A DNA stretch of 64,000 nt from Neisseria zoodegmatis (GTDB lineage: Bacteria > Pseudomonadota > Gammaproteobacteria > Burkholderiales > Neisseriaceae): assembly GCF_900187305.1 (NCBI RefSeq), contig NZ_LT906434.1, forward strand, positions 1,240,001 to 1,304,000, read 5' to 3'. The notes below the pieces were generated by a model that had not been told where the DNA came from, searched no databases, and saw nothing but the letters and a program-made list of their open reading frames with translations. Position 1 is the first letter of the stretch; each line of letters starts with the position of its first letter. The position numbers and the translations under genes are program-made. Of the stretch, positions 47,665 through 56,650 are shown piece by piece.

Positions 47665-48531
47665 GTGATTGAGAATATATCTACAATTGCTACTTCAGTC
47701 ATAACGGCAGGAGCAACAACTTTGATGACAAAGGGAGCGGATGCTCCTGCTCACACATTAAATCTGATATGGAAACAAGTTTTTGGTTCTATGGATTTAT
47801 GGTTGGAAAAGCAGCAGTTAAAAAGAACAAAAGAGTTGGAGGATTTTGGTAATAGACTGAATGAGAAATTAAAAGAAATTCCGAAAGAGGAGATTCAAGA
47901 ACCTACATTTAGTGTCTTGGGTCCTGCGATAGAGGCTTCTCAATATTATTTAGAGGAAGAAGAGCTTAGAGAGATATTTGCAAAATTGGTATCAGCTTCT
48001 TTTGATGCAAGACAAAATGGTAAGTTGCATAATAGTTTTGTAGATAAAATTAAATCATTATCCTCTCATGATGCCAAACTACTTCAAAACTTAAAAGAAT
48101 CAATAGAATTGGCTCTGGGTGAATATTATATTGAAGACAATAATAATGCTGGAGAATTTACACTTAGTCCCATAGTTTGTTTAGCTATGGGAGAAGAAAA
48201 TATAGAGAAAACATCTGTATCAATAGATAACTTAGTACATTTAGGACTGATCCAAGTTGATATGGATAGGCATTTCACAGATGAAGCGAGATATAGAGAG
48301 TTTTATTCGATAAATTTATTCGATCACTTAAATCATAATAATCATATTTTATCTAGAAAATTGAAAATAGAAGAACTATTAAAATCATATTCTAAGGAAA
48401 GAATTGCTTCAGCTAACCATTGTTCTGTTTCTGATATTGAAAATTGGTTGCAAGATAGAACAGTCAGTTTACGAAAAGGTATTTGTAAATTAACTTCTTT
48501 AGGCAAAGTATTTGTTGAAATATGTTGCTGA
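47665..48531 (+). CDS. Abi-alpha family protein (DUF4393), putative phage-defence gene
   Basis: A 288-aa protein whose central part matches the DUF4393 / abortive-infection alpha pattern: a charged helical stretch (KRTKELEDFGNRLNEKLK), a Pro-containing turn, then PAIEASQYYLEEEELREIFAKLV and HNSFVDKIKSLSSHDAKLLQ. The N-terminus (about 1-25) is weakly hydrophobic. GTG start at 47665 with AGGGAG 6-7 nt upstream. The gene is visibly AT-rich (about one third G+C by eye) and has no DUS, unlike all its neighbours, which suggests recent acquisition. It lies 52 bp after nrdA and about 40-65 bp before nrdB on the same strand. The mechanism of this family is unknown to me. Confidence 0.8.
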   Translation: MIENISTIATSVITAGATTLMTKGADAPAHTLNLIWKQVFGSMDLWLEKQQLKRTKELEDFGNRLNEKLKEIPKEEIQEPTFSVLGPAIEASQYYLEEEELREIFAKLVSASFDARQNGKLHNSFVDKIKSLSSHDAKLLQNLKESIELALGEYYIEDNNNAGEFTLSPIVCLAMGEENIEKTSVSIDNLVHLGLIQVDMDRHFTDEARYREFYSINLFDHLNHNNHILSRKLKIEELLKSYSKERIASANHCSVSDIENWLQDRTVSLRKGICKLTSLGKVFVEICC

Positions 48532-48595
48532 TAATAAATTAATAGATGATTTTATTTTTTAAAGAAAATTAACCATGTCCTGCGAACACCTAGTC

Positions 48596-49729
48596 ATGTC
48601 ATACAGCACATTCAGCAAAGCAAAAAACGATGCTTTGCTAGAGCCGATGTTTTTCGGCCAGCCGGTGAATGTTGCCCGTTATGACCAGCAAAAATATGAA
48701 ATTTTTGAAAAACTGATTGAAAAACAACTGTCTTTCTTTTGGCGGCCGGAAGAAATCGACGTGTCGCGCGACCGTATCGATTACCAGAATCTGCCCGAGC
48801 ATGAAAAGCATATTTTCATCAGCAATCTGAAATACCAAACGCTGTTGGATTCGATTCAGGGGCGCAGTCCGAATGTGGCTTTGCTGCCGTTGGTGTCGAT
48901 TCCGGAGTTGGAAACGTGGATTGAAACGTGGTCGTTTTCGGAAACCATTCACTCGCGCAGCTATACGCACATTATCCGTAATATCGTGAACGATCCTTCG
49001 GTGGTGTTCGATGATATTGTCGATAACGAATACATTATTGCCCGCGCGGAAGATATCGCTTGCTATTATGATGATTTGATTGAATATACCCAATACTACA
49101 ATCTGTTGGGCGAGGGCGAGCACCGTGTGAACGGCAAGGTGGTTACGGTTAACAAGCGCGAGCTGAAAAAGAAACTGTATCTGTGCCTAATGTGCGTGAA
49201 TGTGCTGGAGGCGATCCGTTTTTATGTGTCATTTGCCTGCTCGTTTGCTTTTGCCGAGCGCGAATTGATGGAAGGCAATGCAAAAATCATCAAGCTGATT
49301 GCGCGTGATGAAGCCTTGCACTTAACCAGCACGCAGCATATGTTGAACCTGATGCGCAGCGGTGCGGACGACCCAGAGATGGCCGAGATTGCCGCCGAAT
49401 TGGAACAGGAATGTTTCGAGTTGTTTAAAACGGCGGCCACTCAGGAAAAAGAGTGGGCGGAATATCTGTTTAAAGACGGTTCGATGATTGGCCTGAATAA
49501 GGAAATTCTCAGCCAGTACGTTGAATATATTACCAATCTGCGTATGGCGGCGGTGGGTTTGAAGCCTGCTTTTGAAGGGGCGAGCCAAAATCCGATTCCG
49601 TGGATTAATGCGTGGCTGTCGTCTGATAATGTTCAGGTAGCGCCGCAGGAAGTGGAAATCAGCTCTTACTTAATCGGCCAGATTGATGCTGAAGTGAGCG
49701 CCGATGATTTGGGGGATTTCGAGCTTTAA
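48596..49729 (+). CDS. nrdB: Ribonucleoside-diphosphate reductase subunit beta (class Ia)
   Basis: A 377-aa di-iron tyrosyl-radical subunit. Iron ligands lie in [14 protein letters not shown], the ExxH pair in [13 protein letters not shown], and the radical Tyr region is [13 protein letters not shown]. The C-terminal [10 protein letters not shown] binds NrdA. The start at 48596 gives [12 protein letters not shown], aligned with the E. coli NrdB N-terminus; ATG 48575 would add seven residues (MSCEHLV) not expected in the family. The AT-rich insertion stops just upstream. Confidence 0.95.
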   Translation: MSYSTFSKAKNDALLEPMFFGQPVNVARYDQQKYEIFEKLIEKQLSFFWRPEEIDVSRDRIDYQNLPEHEKHIFISNLKYQTLLDSIQGRSPNVALLPLVSIPELETWIETWSFSETIHSRSYTHIIRNIVNDPSVVFDDIVDNEYIIARAEDIACYYDDLIEYTQYYNLLGEGEHRVNGKVVTVNKRELKKKLYLCLMCVNVLEAIRFYVSFACSFAFAERELMEGNAKIIKLIARDEALHLTSTQHMLNLMRSGADDPEMAEIAAELEQECFELFKTAATQEKEWAEYLFKDGSMIGLNKEILSQYVEYITNLRMAAVGLKPAFEGASQNPIPWINAWLSSDNVQVAPQEVEISSYLIGQIDAEVSADDLGDFEL

Positions 49730-50121
49730 GGCCGTCTGAAAAGATAGTCGTTGCCTTTACCAACAGTGATTCTGACGTTTCGAATGCCTTCGTGATGGAT
49801 GTACGGGCAGATAGATAATCTGCCTTTGTGCGTAGTTGTGAATAGTGGCAGAGCGTTTTGAATCTGAATATCAGGCCGTCTGAAAGCTTCCGTTTCAAAC
49901 CGGAATTTCAGACGGCCTCAAGTATCACGGCTGTTTGAGGCCGTCTGAAAGCGAGCTGTGCGAGCTTCGCCAAAACCCGCTAGCTGGTTTCGCTAAAACG
50001 AGCTGTGCGAGTTTCGCTAAAGCGAGTTTAGCGAGCTTCGCGAAATATCCCCTAACTGGATTTCGCTAAAATGAGTGATGCAGGCGGGTAGGGAAAATGC
50101 AAACCGTCGCACACAAGTGGA
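49730..50121. other. nrdB-ferredoxin spacer rich in DUS and GCGA repeats
   Basis: About 390 bp. DUS copies lie at 49731-49741, 49874-49884, 49906-49919 and 49938-49949. A run of AGCGAG/GCGAAA motifs at 49950-50070 forms the longest GCGA cassette in the window and lacks a clear right DUS. A 79-codon open frame on the minus strand is not called. Confidence 0.6.
49938..50070. repeat. Long GCGA-motif cassette
   Basis: After a left GAGGCCGTCTGAA, alternating GCGAGCTGTGCGAGCTTCGC, TTTCGCTAAAACGAG and TTTCGCTAAAGCGAG motifs repeat with local inverted symmetry (GCGA against TCGC). It seems to be an expanded or rearranged form of the cassettes at 19830, 50482, 56092 and 56347. Confidence 0.7.
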
Positions 50122-50430
50122 ATGTCTTTATATATGCCTTTGGTTACCACACGAGACAAAATTTTCGAGCTTCAAGACGGTGAAACGCTGCTGGAAGGGC
50201 TGGAGCGTACCGGTCATGAGGTCGAATACCAATGCCGCAGCGGGTATTGCGGTTCATGCCGTCTGAAAATCGTGTCGGGCAGGGTGGAATACGATAATTT
50301 TCCGCTGGCGTTTGTGGGCCCGAATGAGGTTCTGCCGTGTTGTTGTCGGGTTACCGAAGCGGTGGAGCTTGATTGCAGGCTGCGTATTGAAGAGCCGGAT
50401 TTGTTTGATGTGGATCTGTTTGAGGAATAG
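50122..50430 (+). CDS. [2Fe-2S] ferredoxin, YfaE-like
   Basis: A 102-aa plant-type ferredoxin. Cys ligands are in CRSGYCGSC (C-x4-C-x2-C) and the later LPCCCRV. Length and the RSGYCGSCRLKIVSGRVEY block resemble E. coli YfaE, encoded next to nrdB and used to maintain the NrdB di-iron cofactor. It follows nrdB by about 390 bp of repeats, so the link is functional rather than clearly operonic. The start may be ATG 50122 or 50134; neither is well supported by a ribosome binding site. Confidence 0.88.
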   Translation: MSLYMPLVTTRDKIFELQDGETLLEGLERTGHEVEYQCRSGYCGSCRLKIVSGRVEYDNFPLAFVGPNEVLPCCCRVTEAVELDCRLRIEEPDLFDVDLFEE

Positions 50431-50481
50431 TTGAAGCTGCGTATGAAAACGCGGCTTTTTTGTTGCTGCTGTTTTGTGTTT

Positions 50482-50562
50482 GAGGCCGTCTGAAAAGGTT
50501 TTAGCAAAGTTCGCTAAAGTTCGCTTTAGCGAAACTCGCACAGCTCGCTTTCAGACGGCCTC
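50482..50562. repeat. DUS-bracketed GCGA cassette
   Basis: GAGGCCGTCTGAA and TTCAGACGGCCTC enclose AAAGTTCGCT, TTTAGCGAAACTCGC and CAGCTCGC. It lies between the convergent ferredoxin and glnD genes and could act as a terminator for both. Confidence 0.75.
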
Positions 50563-50579
50563 AAAGCATATTGCAGCCG

Positions 50580-53150
50580 TTATGCGGATAGTTGCTCCAG
50601 CAAAGCTCTGGTTAGCGCCAGTTGGTTTTTGGAGTTATCCAGCTGGGGGCTGAAGAGGACGAAGCTGTCTTCGGCGCGCTCGTCGAGGGTGGCGATTTTG
50701 GCGTAGCGCAGGCTGATGTCTTGGTCGGACAGGACTTCGGCGATATTGGCCAGCAGGTAAGGGCGGTTGACAGCGATGATTTCCAGTGTGTACCAGCCAG
50801 GATAGTCGCTTTCGGGTATCAGCTGCACGCCGGGGGCAATCGGCAGGTGGCGGCTGCGGCGGCTGCGGACGGCGGTGCTTTGCGGACTGTGGGTTTGGGT
50901 GGTGTCGCAGCCGTGGATGAAGTTGTTGATTTCGGCCTCTAAAGCGCTTTGTACATTGGGGTATTCGCTGCGGTTGTATTTTTCCGGCATGTGTACGATG
51001 AAGGTGTCGAGGATGTAGTTGTGTTCGGTAACGAAAGCGCGGGCGGCGAGGATGTCGAAACCTTGATGGCTGAAGATGCGGCACAGGCGGGCAAACAGGC
51101 GGGGAGCATTGGGCATGAACACCATCACTTGCAGAGTGGCGCTGTCGAGCAGGCGGCTGCGGACTTGCGGGGATTCGGTTTGGTGGACGAGGTTTGCGGT
51201 GTGCCAGAGGATTTCTTGCAGTTCGTGGCGGACGAAATAGGCCGAGCCGAGCGCCTGCCAAAGCTTTTTCTGCTGTTTTTCGGGCGTGCCGGCGCGGTTG
51301 AGTTGGTCGACGGCGCTTTGTTGGCGGCGGCTGACCAAGAGATGGCGGCTGCCGCTTTCTCCCGCAAAACGGCGGGCGGCGGCGTGAAACAGGCTTTCGA
51401 GCAGGCCGGCTTTCCAGCTGTTCCATAATTTGGGGTTGGTGCCGCGGATGTCGGAAACGGTAAGCAGGTAAAGGGCGGACAAGCGCTCTTGGGTTTGGAC
51501 GCGTTCGCAAAAATGGCTGATCACGTCGGGGTCTTGGATGTCTTCTTTTTGGGCAACGGCCGACATGAGCAGGTGGTCTTCTACCAGCCAGCACAGCAGC
51601 GCGCTTTCTTCTTCGTCGAGGAAATGGTCGGCGGCGAAGCGGCGGGCGTCGGCAATGCCTTCTATGGAGTGGTCGCCGCCGCGGCCTTTGGCGATGTCGT
51701 GAAAAAAGGCGGCGAGATAGAGGATGTGTTTTTTCTCGAAAGCGTGCATCAGCGCGGAGGCGAAAGGCAGTTCATGGCTGCGCGAATCCATGGCGAGACG
51801 GCGCATGTGGTGGAGCACGGTGAGAATGTGGTCGTCCACGGGGTAGATGTGGAAGAGGTCGTGCTGGAGCAGGCCGACGATTTTGCCCCATGCGGGCAGG
51901 TAGCGTTCCAGCACGCCGTAGAGGTTGAGGAAGCGCATCACGCGGGTCAGCCCTTCGCCTTGCTTGAAAAATCCGATAAAGCGGCGGCGGTTTTTAGGGT
52001 TGAGGTAGAAGCTGCGGTTGATTTTGCGGGTGGCCGCCCACCATGCGCGCAGGGTTTTGGGGGCGATGCTGGAAATATCGTTGCGGGTTTGCAGAATCTC
52101 GATGATTTTGAACAGATGCTCGGGTTGGCGGGCGAAGAGTTGTTTGTCGTACACCGCCACTTGGTTGTCGAGCTGATAGTAGTGGTTGTCGATGCGGTGG
52201 ACAACGCGCCGTATCAGCGAATACACCCGCCCGCGCAGCATGGGCAGCAGGATGCCGCCTAATTGGGTGAGCGTTTTGCTGGCGCGGTAAAAAGTGCGCA
52301 TCAGTTTTTCGCTTTTGGCGCGTTGGCTTTCTTCTTGCCAGCCCATGTTTTCCGCTACTTGGGCTTGAAGGTCGAAAATCAGGCGGTCTTCGTTGCGCCC
52401 TGCGGCCAGATGCAGCTCGATGCGGATGGTGGCAAGCTGGGTGTGGCTGTTGAGCAGCATGGCGGCTTCGGTGCGGGTAAGTACGCCTTGGCTGATTAAG
52501 GTGCCGAGGGGGGCGTCCAAACCTTGTGCTTTGGCGAGCCACAGCATGGTGTGGATGTCGCGCAGGCCGCCGGGGCAGGTTTTGATGTTCGGCTCGAGCA
52601 CGGCGCCCGTGCCTTGCGATTTGGCGTGGCGCTGCTGCATTTCGAGCAGTTTGGCTTCTATAAAGGAAACGGTGTCGCGCTGGAGATTGATGCGTTTGAG
52701 TAATTCGCCGCACAGCTCGCGGTTGCCGTGCAGAAAGCGGGCTTCGAGAAAGGCGGTATCGCCGGTGATGTCTTCACGGGCGCTTTCGCTCAATTCTTCG
52801 ATGCTGCCGGCTTTGAGGGCGGGGGTAAGCTGCATGTCCCACAGTGCCTGCACGAATGCGGCGGTTTTTTCCTGCTCTTCGGCTGTGAGCGGTTCGGCCG
52901 ACACCAAAGCCAAATCGACGTCGGAATACGGATACATTTCTCCGCGCCCGAAGCCGCCCGTGGCCAGCAGGCACAGGTTATTTTGCTCGGCGAACAGCGC
53001 TTGCCACAATACGGCCAGCATGTCGTCGATGGCTTGGGTGTATTGTTCGAAAAACACCAAAGGGCTGCGTTGGGTGCGGTAGGCTTCGACGGCTTCTTGC
53101 TTGCGTTGTTTCAACGTTTCTGCGGCGGCGGGAATCAAGTTGGGGAGCAT
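50580..53150 (-). CDS. glnD: Bifunctional [protein-PII] uridylyltransferase/uridylyl-removing enzyme
   Basis: An 856-aa nitrogen sensor that adds UMP to or removes it from PII according to glutamine level. The nucleotidyltransferase domain has [18 protein letters not shown] (about 66-83), the HD domain [15 protein letters not shown] (about 478-492), and two C-terminal ACT domains begin near [18 protein letters not shown] and [19 protein letters not shown]. All catalytic motifs are present and the length is normal. It is monocistronic. Confidence 0.96.
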   Translation of the reverse strand: MLPNLIPAAAETLKQRKQEAVEAYRTQRSPLVFFEQYTQAIDDMLAVLWQALFAEQNNLCLLATGGFGRGEMYPYSDVDLALVSAEPLTAEEQEKTAAFVQALWDMQLTPALKAGSIEELSESAREDITGDTAFLEARFLHGNRELCGELLKRINLQRDTVSFIEAKLLEMQQRHAKSQGTGAVLEPNIKTCPGGLRDIHTMLWLAKAQGLDAPLGTLISQGVLTRTEAAMLLNSHTQLATIRIELHLAAGRNEDRLIFDLQAQVAENMGWQEESQRAKSEKLMRTFYRASKTLTQLGGILLPMLRGRVYSLIRRVVHRIDNHYYQLDNQVAVYDKQLFARQPEHLFKIIEILQTRNDISSIAPKTLRAWWAATRKINRSFYLNPKNRRRFIGFFKQGEGLTRVMRFLNLYGVLERYLPAWGKIVGLLQHDLFHIYPVDDHILTVLHHMRRLAMDSRSHELPFASALMHAFEKKHILYLAAFFHDIAKGRGGDHSIEGIADARRFAADHFLDEEESALLCWLVEDHLLMSAVAQKEDIQDPDVISHFCERVQTQERLSALYLLTVSDIRGTNPKLWNSWKAGLLESLFHAAARRFAGESGSRHLLVSRRQQSAVDQLNRAGTPEKQQKKLWQALGSAYFVRHELQEILWHTANLVHQTESPQVRSRLLDSATLQVMVFMPNAPRLFARLCRIFSHQGFDILAARAFVTEHNYILDTFIVHMPEKYNRSEYPNVQSALEAEINNFIHGCDTTQTHSPQSTAVRSRRSRHLPIAPGVQLIPESDYPGWYTLEIIAVNRPYLLANIAEVLSDQDISLRYAKIATLDERAEDSFVLFSPQLDNSKNQLALTRALLEQLSA

Positions 53151-53202
53151 AGGTATCTCGTGTCGGGTACGGGTCGGTGGAGGTTGGGAATGAATAACTC
53201 CG

Positions 53203-53226
53203 GCCGTCTGAATGTTCAGACGGCCT
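53203..53226. terminator. DUS-pair hairpin upstream of glnD
   Basis: GGCCGTCTGAA and TTCAGACGGCC in an almost loop-free palindrome between the divergent glnD and FAH genes. It is not needed as a terminator there, so it is more likely an uptake signal pair. Confidence 0.6.
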
Positions 53227-53369
53227 GATGCGGCTGTAAGCCTGATTATCCGACCGAAGCTCCGTGCTTACAAGACCTGCATATCGTTGCGGCGGCGGGC
53301 GTTTCGGACGGAGTGAATCCCGTTATAATGTTGCGCATTCCGTTTATTGATCCGAGCAAGGAAACCGCC

Positions 53370-54020
53370 ATGACCCAAATCCGTTTCAACCGCCAAACGA
53401 CCCGCGTCAACAATATCTACTGCATCGGCCGCAATTATGTTGACCATATTGCCGAATTGAAAAACGAAACGCCCACCGAGCCGGTGGTGTTTATGAAGCC
53501 GAACAACAGCATTCTCAACGACGGCAGCACCATTATCCTGCCGCCGTACAGCCAATCGGTGCATTACGAATGCGAGCTGGTGTTGCTGATTGGTCGCGAT
53601 TCAGACGGCCTCTGTGATGAAGATTTGTGCGGCATCATAGCCGGATTCGGTATCGGCTTGGACTTGACCGCCCGCGATGTACAAGGCCGTCTGAAAGAAA
53701 AAGGATTGCCGTGGACGAAAGCCAAAGGTTTCCGCGGCGCGGCCTGTGTGTCGGATTTTGTTGCTGCCGCCACGCTGCCGCAAGCGCAGGATTGTGCGTT
53801 TACCTTGACCGTGAACGGCGAGTTGCGCCAAAAAGGCCACACTTCCCACATGATTTATCCCATCGCCGCCATCTTGCGCGAGCTGGCCGAAAGCTACGGT
53901 TTGAAAGCGGGCGACATGGTGTTTACCGGTACGCCGGCGGGCGTGGGCGAACTGCATTCCGGCGACAAACTGGAATTGGATTTGGCAGGCGTGGTGCAGG
54001 CGCGTTTTGATGTGGCTTGA
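53370..54020 (+). CDS. Fumarylacetoacetate hydrolase family protein
   Basis: A 216-aa single-domain FAH-superfamily protein. IYCIGRNYVDHIAELKNE, EPVVFMKPNNSIL, YECELVLLIG (metal-ligand Glu pair) and FTGTPAGVGELHSGD are the family blocks. Such enzymes act as acylpyruvases, oxaloacetate decarboxylases or oxaloacetate tautomerases; the exact activity is not readable here. The ATG at 53370 follows AAGGAA. The DUF815 ATPase gene starts 25 bp downstream, so the two may form an operon. Confidence 0.92.
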   Translation: MTQIRFNRQTTRVNNIYCIGRNYVDHIAELKNETPTEPVVFMKPNNSILNDGSTIILPPYSQSVHYECELVLLIGRDSDGLCDEDLCGIIAGFGIGLDLTARDVQGRLKEKGLPWTKAKGFRGAACVSDFVAAATLPQAQDCAFTLTVNGELRQKGHTSHMIYPIAAILRELAESYGLKAGDMVFTGTPAGVGELHSGDKLELDLAGVVQARFDVA

Positions 54021-54045
54021 GGCCGTCTGAAAAAAAGGAAACAAG

Positions 54046-54909
54046 ATGAAGCCCCAAACCTTCTTTACACTGGCCGCTTCCGTATTGCGGCGTTTGGATA
54101 TGCTGCTGCCGCCCGAAAGCTCCGAGCCGGATTGGCGCGCGCTGGCCTACCGTTGGCAGAGCATAGGCAGAAAAGGTTTGCTCGAAAGCCTGCCCAATCC
54201 GCACACTTTTCCGCTCAAACGCTTGGCGGCGGTCGATAACCAAATGCAAAGATTGATACGCAATACCGAGCAGTTTTTAAACGGACGGCCTGCCAATAAT
54301 GTGTTGATGACCGGCGCGCGCGGCACAGGCAAATCGTCGCTGGTGAAAGCCTTGCTGCACGAATACGCCGACCGCGGCCTGCGTCTCATCGAAGTCGATA
54401 AAACCGATTTGATTACCTTGCCCGCCTTGCTCACCATGCTCGAGCCGCGCCCTGAAAAATACATCGTGTTTTGCGACGATTTATCGTTTGAAAGCGGCGA
54501 CGAAACCTATAAAGCCCTCAAAACCGCGCTGGACGGCGGCTTGTCGCAGCGTTGCGGCAACGTGCTGGTGTATGCCACCTCCAACCGCCGCCACCTGATG
54601 CCCGAGTATATGGACGAAAACCAAGCCTTTACCGGCGAACGCGGCGAAGTGCATCCCAAAGAAGCCATAGAAGAAAAAGTGTCGCTTTCCGACCGCTTCG
54701 GTTTGTGGCTGAGCTTTTACCCGTTTGACCAAAACGACTATCTGAAAGCCGTCGAAAACTGGCTGGAAGATTTCGGCCTGCCGTTTGACGAAGCCGCCCG
54801 CAAAGCCGCGCTCGATTGGTCGCTCACACGCGGCAACCGTTCCGGCCGAACCGCTTGGCAGTTTGTGTGCGATTGGGCGGGCAGGCCGTCTGAAGAGCGC
54901 CGCGTATAA
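54046..54909 (+). CDS. DUF815 family ATPase
   Basis: A 287-aa predicted AAA-type ATPase of the DUF815 family. Walker A is GARGTGKSSLVKALLHEY (about 89-106), Walker B YIVFCDDLSFE (about 139-149), with a sensor-like YATSNRRHLMPEYM and a C-terminal helical lid. No target is known. AAAAAAGGAAAC precedes the ATG. It is the second gene after the FAH-family protein. Confidence 0.9.
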   Translation: MKPQTFFTLAASVLRRLDMLLPPESSEPDWRALAYRWQSIGRKGLLESLPNPHTFPLKRLAAVDNQMQRLIRNTEQFLNGRPANNVLMTGARGTGKSSLVKALLHEYADRGLRLIEVDKTDLITLPALLTMLEPRPEKYIVFCDDLSFESGDETYKALKTALDGGLSQRCGNVLVYATSNRRHLMPEYMDENQAFTGERGEVHPKEAIEEKVSLSDRFGLWLSFYPFDQNDYLKAVENWLEDFGLPFDEAARKAALDWSLTRGNRSGRTAWQFVCDWAGRPSEERRV

Positions 54910-55181
54910 AGCGCGGCTGCCGGATGAATGATTGAACGGGCATGAGAAGGGGATTTTTGCCGTCATTTTTTTGCCACAAAACGTATATTTTTTTACTTTT
55001 AAAAACAAACATTAGCGGAAAATCGATAATCTTTGTAAAAAAATAATGTCATTTTTCTGTAAGAAACCGAAGAGCCCGCCGTCTGTTAGGCATGATTTTT
55101 TGAATAACGGCATGTTTTACCGCATACCAAGCATATAAAGCGTAGCCGTGCGTATCTTATTTTTTACTGAAAGGAACCCAA

Positions 55182-55838
55182 ATGTTTAAACAATCATTGA
55201 TCGTTGCCGCCTCTTTATTCGCTCTGGCAGCCTGCTCTCCTTCCAACGAAAGCGCACAAGCCGAACAACCTGTTGCAGAAGCCGTACAAGCCGTGCCGCA
55301 AACCCCTGCCGATTGGGAAGTATCCAACGCAACCATCACTTTCCTGAGCAGCAAAATCAACAAACAGCTGAACAGCGTTACCGAGCAATCACGCTTCACC
55401 GCCAGCCAAGCCGTGTTGGGTAAAGACGGCGAGTTCAAAATGGAAGTGGATTTGAGCAGCGTAAACACCGGCATCGAAATCCGCGACCAACGTTTGAAAG
55501 ACTGGGTTTTTGAAACCGCTAAATTTGCCAAAGCCAACGTAACCGGCACCGTAGATGTAGATGCCGTAAGCAAACTGGCCGTAGGCGAAACCATCAACCT
55601 GAAACAGCCTTTGGTGTTGGACATCCACGGCAAACAGCTGAATCTGGAAGCCGACTTGGCCGCACAACGCATCAGCGCAGACAAAATCATGGTCAGCACT
55701 TTAAGCCCCGTATTGCTCGATGTTAAAGCCATGGACATGGTTGGCGGTGTAGCCAAACTGGTTGAAGTAATGGGCTTGAGCTCTATCGTTGAGCAAGTTC
55801 CCGTGTCTTTCAACGCTGAATTTACCCGCAAAGAGTAA
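55182..55838 (+). CDS. YceI family lipoprotein
   Basis: A 218-aa predicted lipoprotein with lipobox LAAC (acylated Cys near residue 18), a Glu/Ala/Pro-rich linker to about 45, then a YceI-like lipocalin domain (ATITFLSSKI, LSSVNTGIEIRDQRLKDWVF, VSTLSPVLLDVKAMDM). YceI proteins bind amphiphiles such as isoprenoid quinones, but the ligand here is unknown. AAAGGAA precedes the ATG. The upstream 270 bp (54910-55181) is AT-rich with a possible promoter and no gene. Confidence 0.92.
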   Translation: MFKQSLIVAASLFALAACSPSNESAQAEQPVAEAVQAVPQTPADWEVSNATITFLSSKINKQLNSVTEQSRFTASQAVLGKDGEFKMEVDLSSVNTGIEIRDQRLKDWVFETAKFAKANVTGTVDVDAVSKLAVGETINLKQPLVLDIHGKQLNLEADLAAQRISADKIMVSTLSPVLLDVKAMDMVGGVAKLVEVMGLSSIVEQVPVSFNAEFTRKE

Positions 55839-55880
55839 TCAGGCAGTCTGATAAAATTTCATTCATTCCCTTTCATCGAC

Positions 55881-55919
55881 CACAAGGCCGTCTGAACAAC
55901 ATTTTCAGACGGCCTTGTG
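55881..55919 (+). terminator. DUS-pair terminator after the YceI gene
   Basis: CACAAGGCCGTCTGAA and TTCAGACGGCCTTGTG form an extended perfect stem. Confidence 0.8.
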
Positions 55920-56091
55920 GTTTAGTGTTTGAGGATAAGATGGGATTGTGGATTTCAAACGGTATGCTTTGATATTTTGTTTTTTGGAGTTGAAAAATAG
56001 ATTGCAGTAGGGCGGGCATCTTTGCCCGCCGAGGTACGGCAAGCGTTAAAGGCGGGCAGGGATGCCTGCCCTACATGGATTTGTCGTTTCA

Positions 56092-56171
56092 AAGGCCGTC
56101 TGAAAAAGTTTTAGCGAAACTCGCACAGCTCGTTTTGGCGAAGCTCGCTAAAGCTCGCTTTCAGACGGCCT
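56092..56171. repeat. DUS-bracketed GCGA cassette (in tandem unit 1)
   Basis: AAGGCCGTCTGAAAA and TTCAGACGGCCT enclose TTTTAGCGAAACTCGC, CAGCTCG and TTGGCGAAGCTCGCT. Confidence 0.8.
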
Positions 56172-56346
56172 TTGGTTTGGTGTTTGAGAATAAGATGGGA
56201 TTGTGGATTTAAAACGGTACGCTTTGATATTTTGTTTTTTGGAGTTGAAAAATAGATTGCAGTAGGGCGGGCATCCTTGCCCGCCGAGGTACGGCAAGCG
56301 TTAAAGGCGGGCAGGGATGCCCGCCCTACATGGATTTGTCGTTTCA

Positions 56347-56426
56347 AAGGCCGTCTGAAAAAGTTTTAGCGAAACTCGCACAGCTCGTTTTGGCGAAGCT
56401 CGCTAAAGCTCGCTTTCAGACGGCCT
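56347..56426. repeat. DUS-bracketed GCGA cassette (in tandem unit 2)
   Basis: Almost identical to the cassette at 56092-56171, carried by the next 255-bp unit. Confidence 0.8.
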
Positions 56427-56599
56427 TTGGTTTGGTGTTTGAGGATAAGATGGGATTGTGGATTTCAAACGGTATGCTTTGATATTTTGTTTTTGGAGTT
56501 GAAAAATAGATTGCAGTAGGGCGGGCATCCTTGCCCGCCGAGGTGCAGCAAGCGTTAAAGGCGGGCAGGGATGCCCGCTCTACATGGGCTTGCCATTTT

Positions 56600-56629
56600 A
56601 AAGGCCGTCTGAATTTTCAGACGGCCTCA
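56600..56629. terminator. DUS-pair terminator after proS
   Basis: AAGGCCGTCTGAA and TTCAGACGGCCTC with almost no loop, 20 bp past the minus-strand proS stop. Confidence 0.75.
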
Positions 56630-56650
56630 TTTCACATCACTCAATCAGTT

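Larger units (their letters stand above)
55906..56630. repeat. 255-bp tandem repeat, about 2.8 units
   Basis: Matching points at 55927, 56182 and 56437 are exactly 255 bp apart. Each unit has a right-hand DUS, an AT-rich part (GATGGGATTGTGGATTT), a pair of G+C-rich inverted arms (GTAGGGCGGGCATC and GGGATGCCCGCCCTAC), and, in the first two units, a GCGA cassette. The third unit is shortened, losing the cassette, and ends in a plain DUS pair (56600-56629). No protein is encoded. Confidence 0.9.

Noticed and set aside
55906..56630. CRISPR array
   Set aside because: The 255-bp units are direct tandem copies without short repeats and unique spacers, and no cas gene is present.
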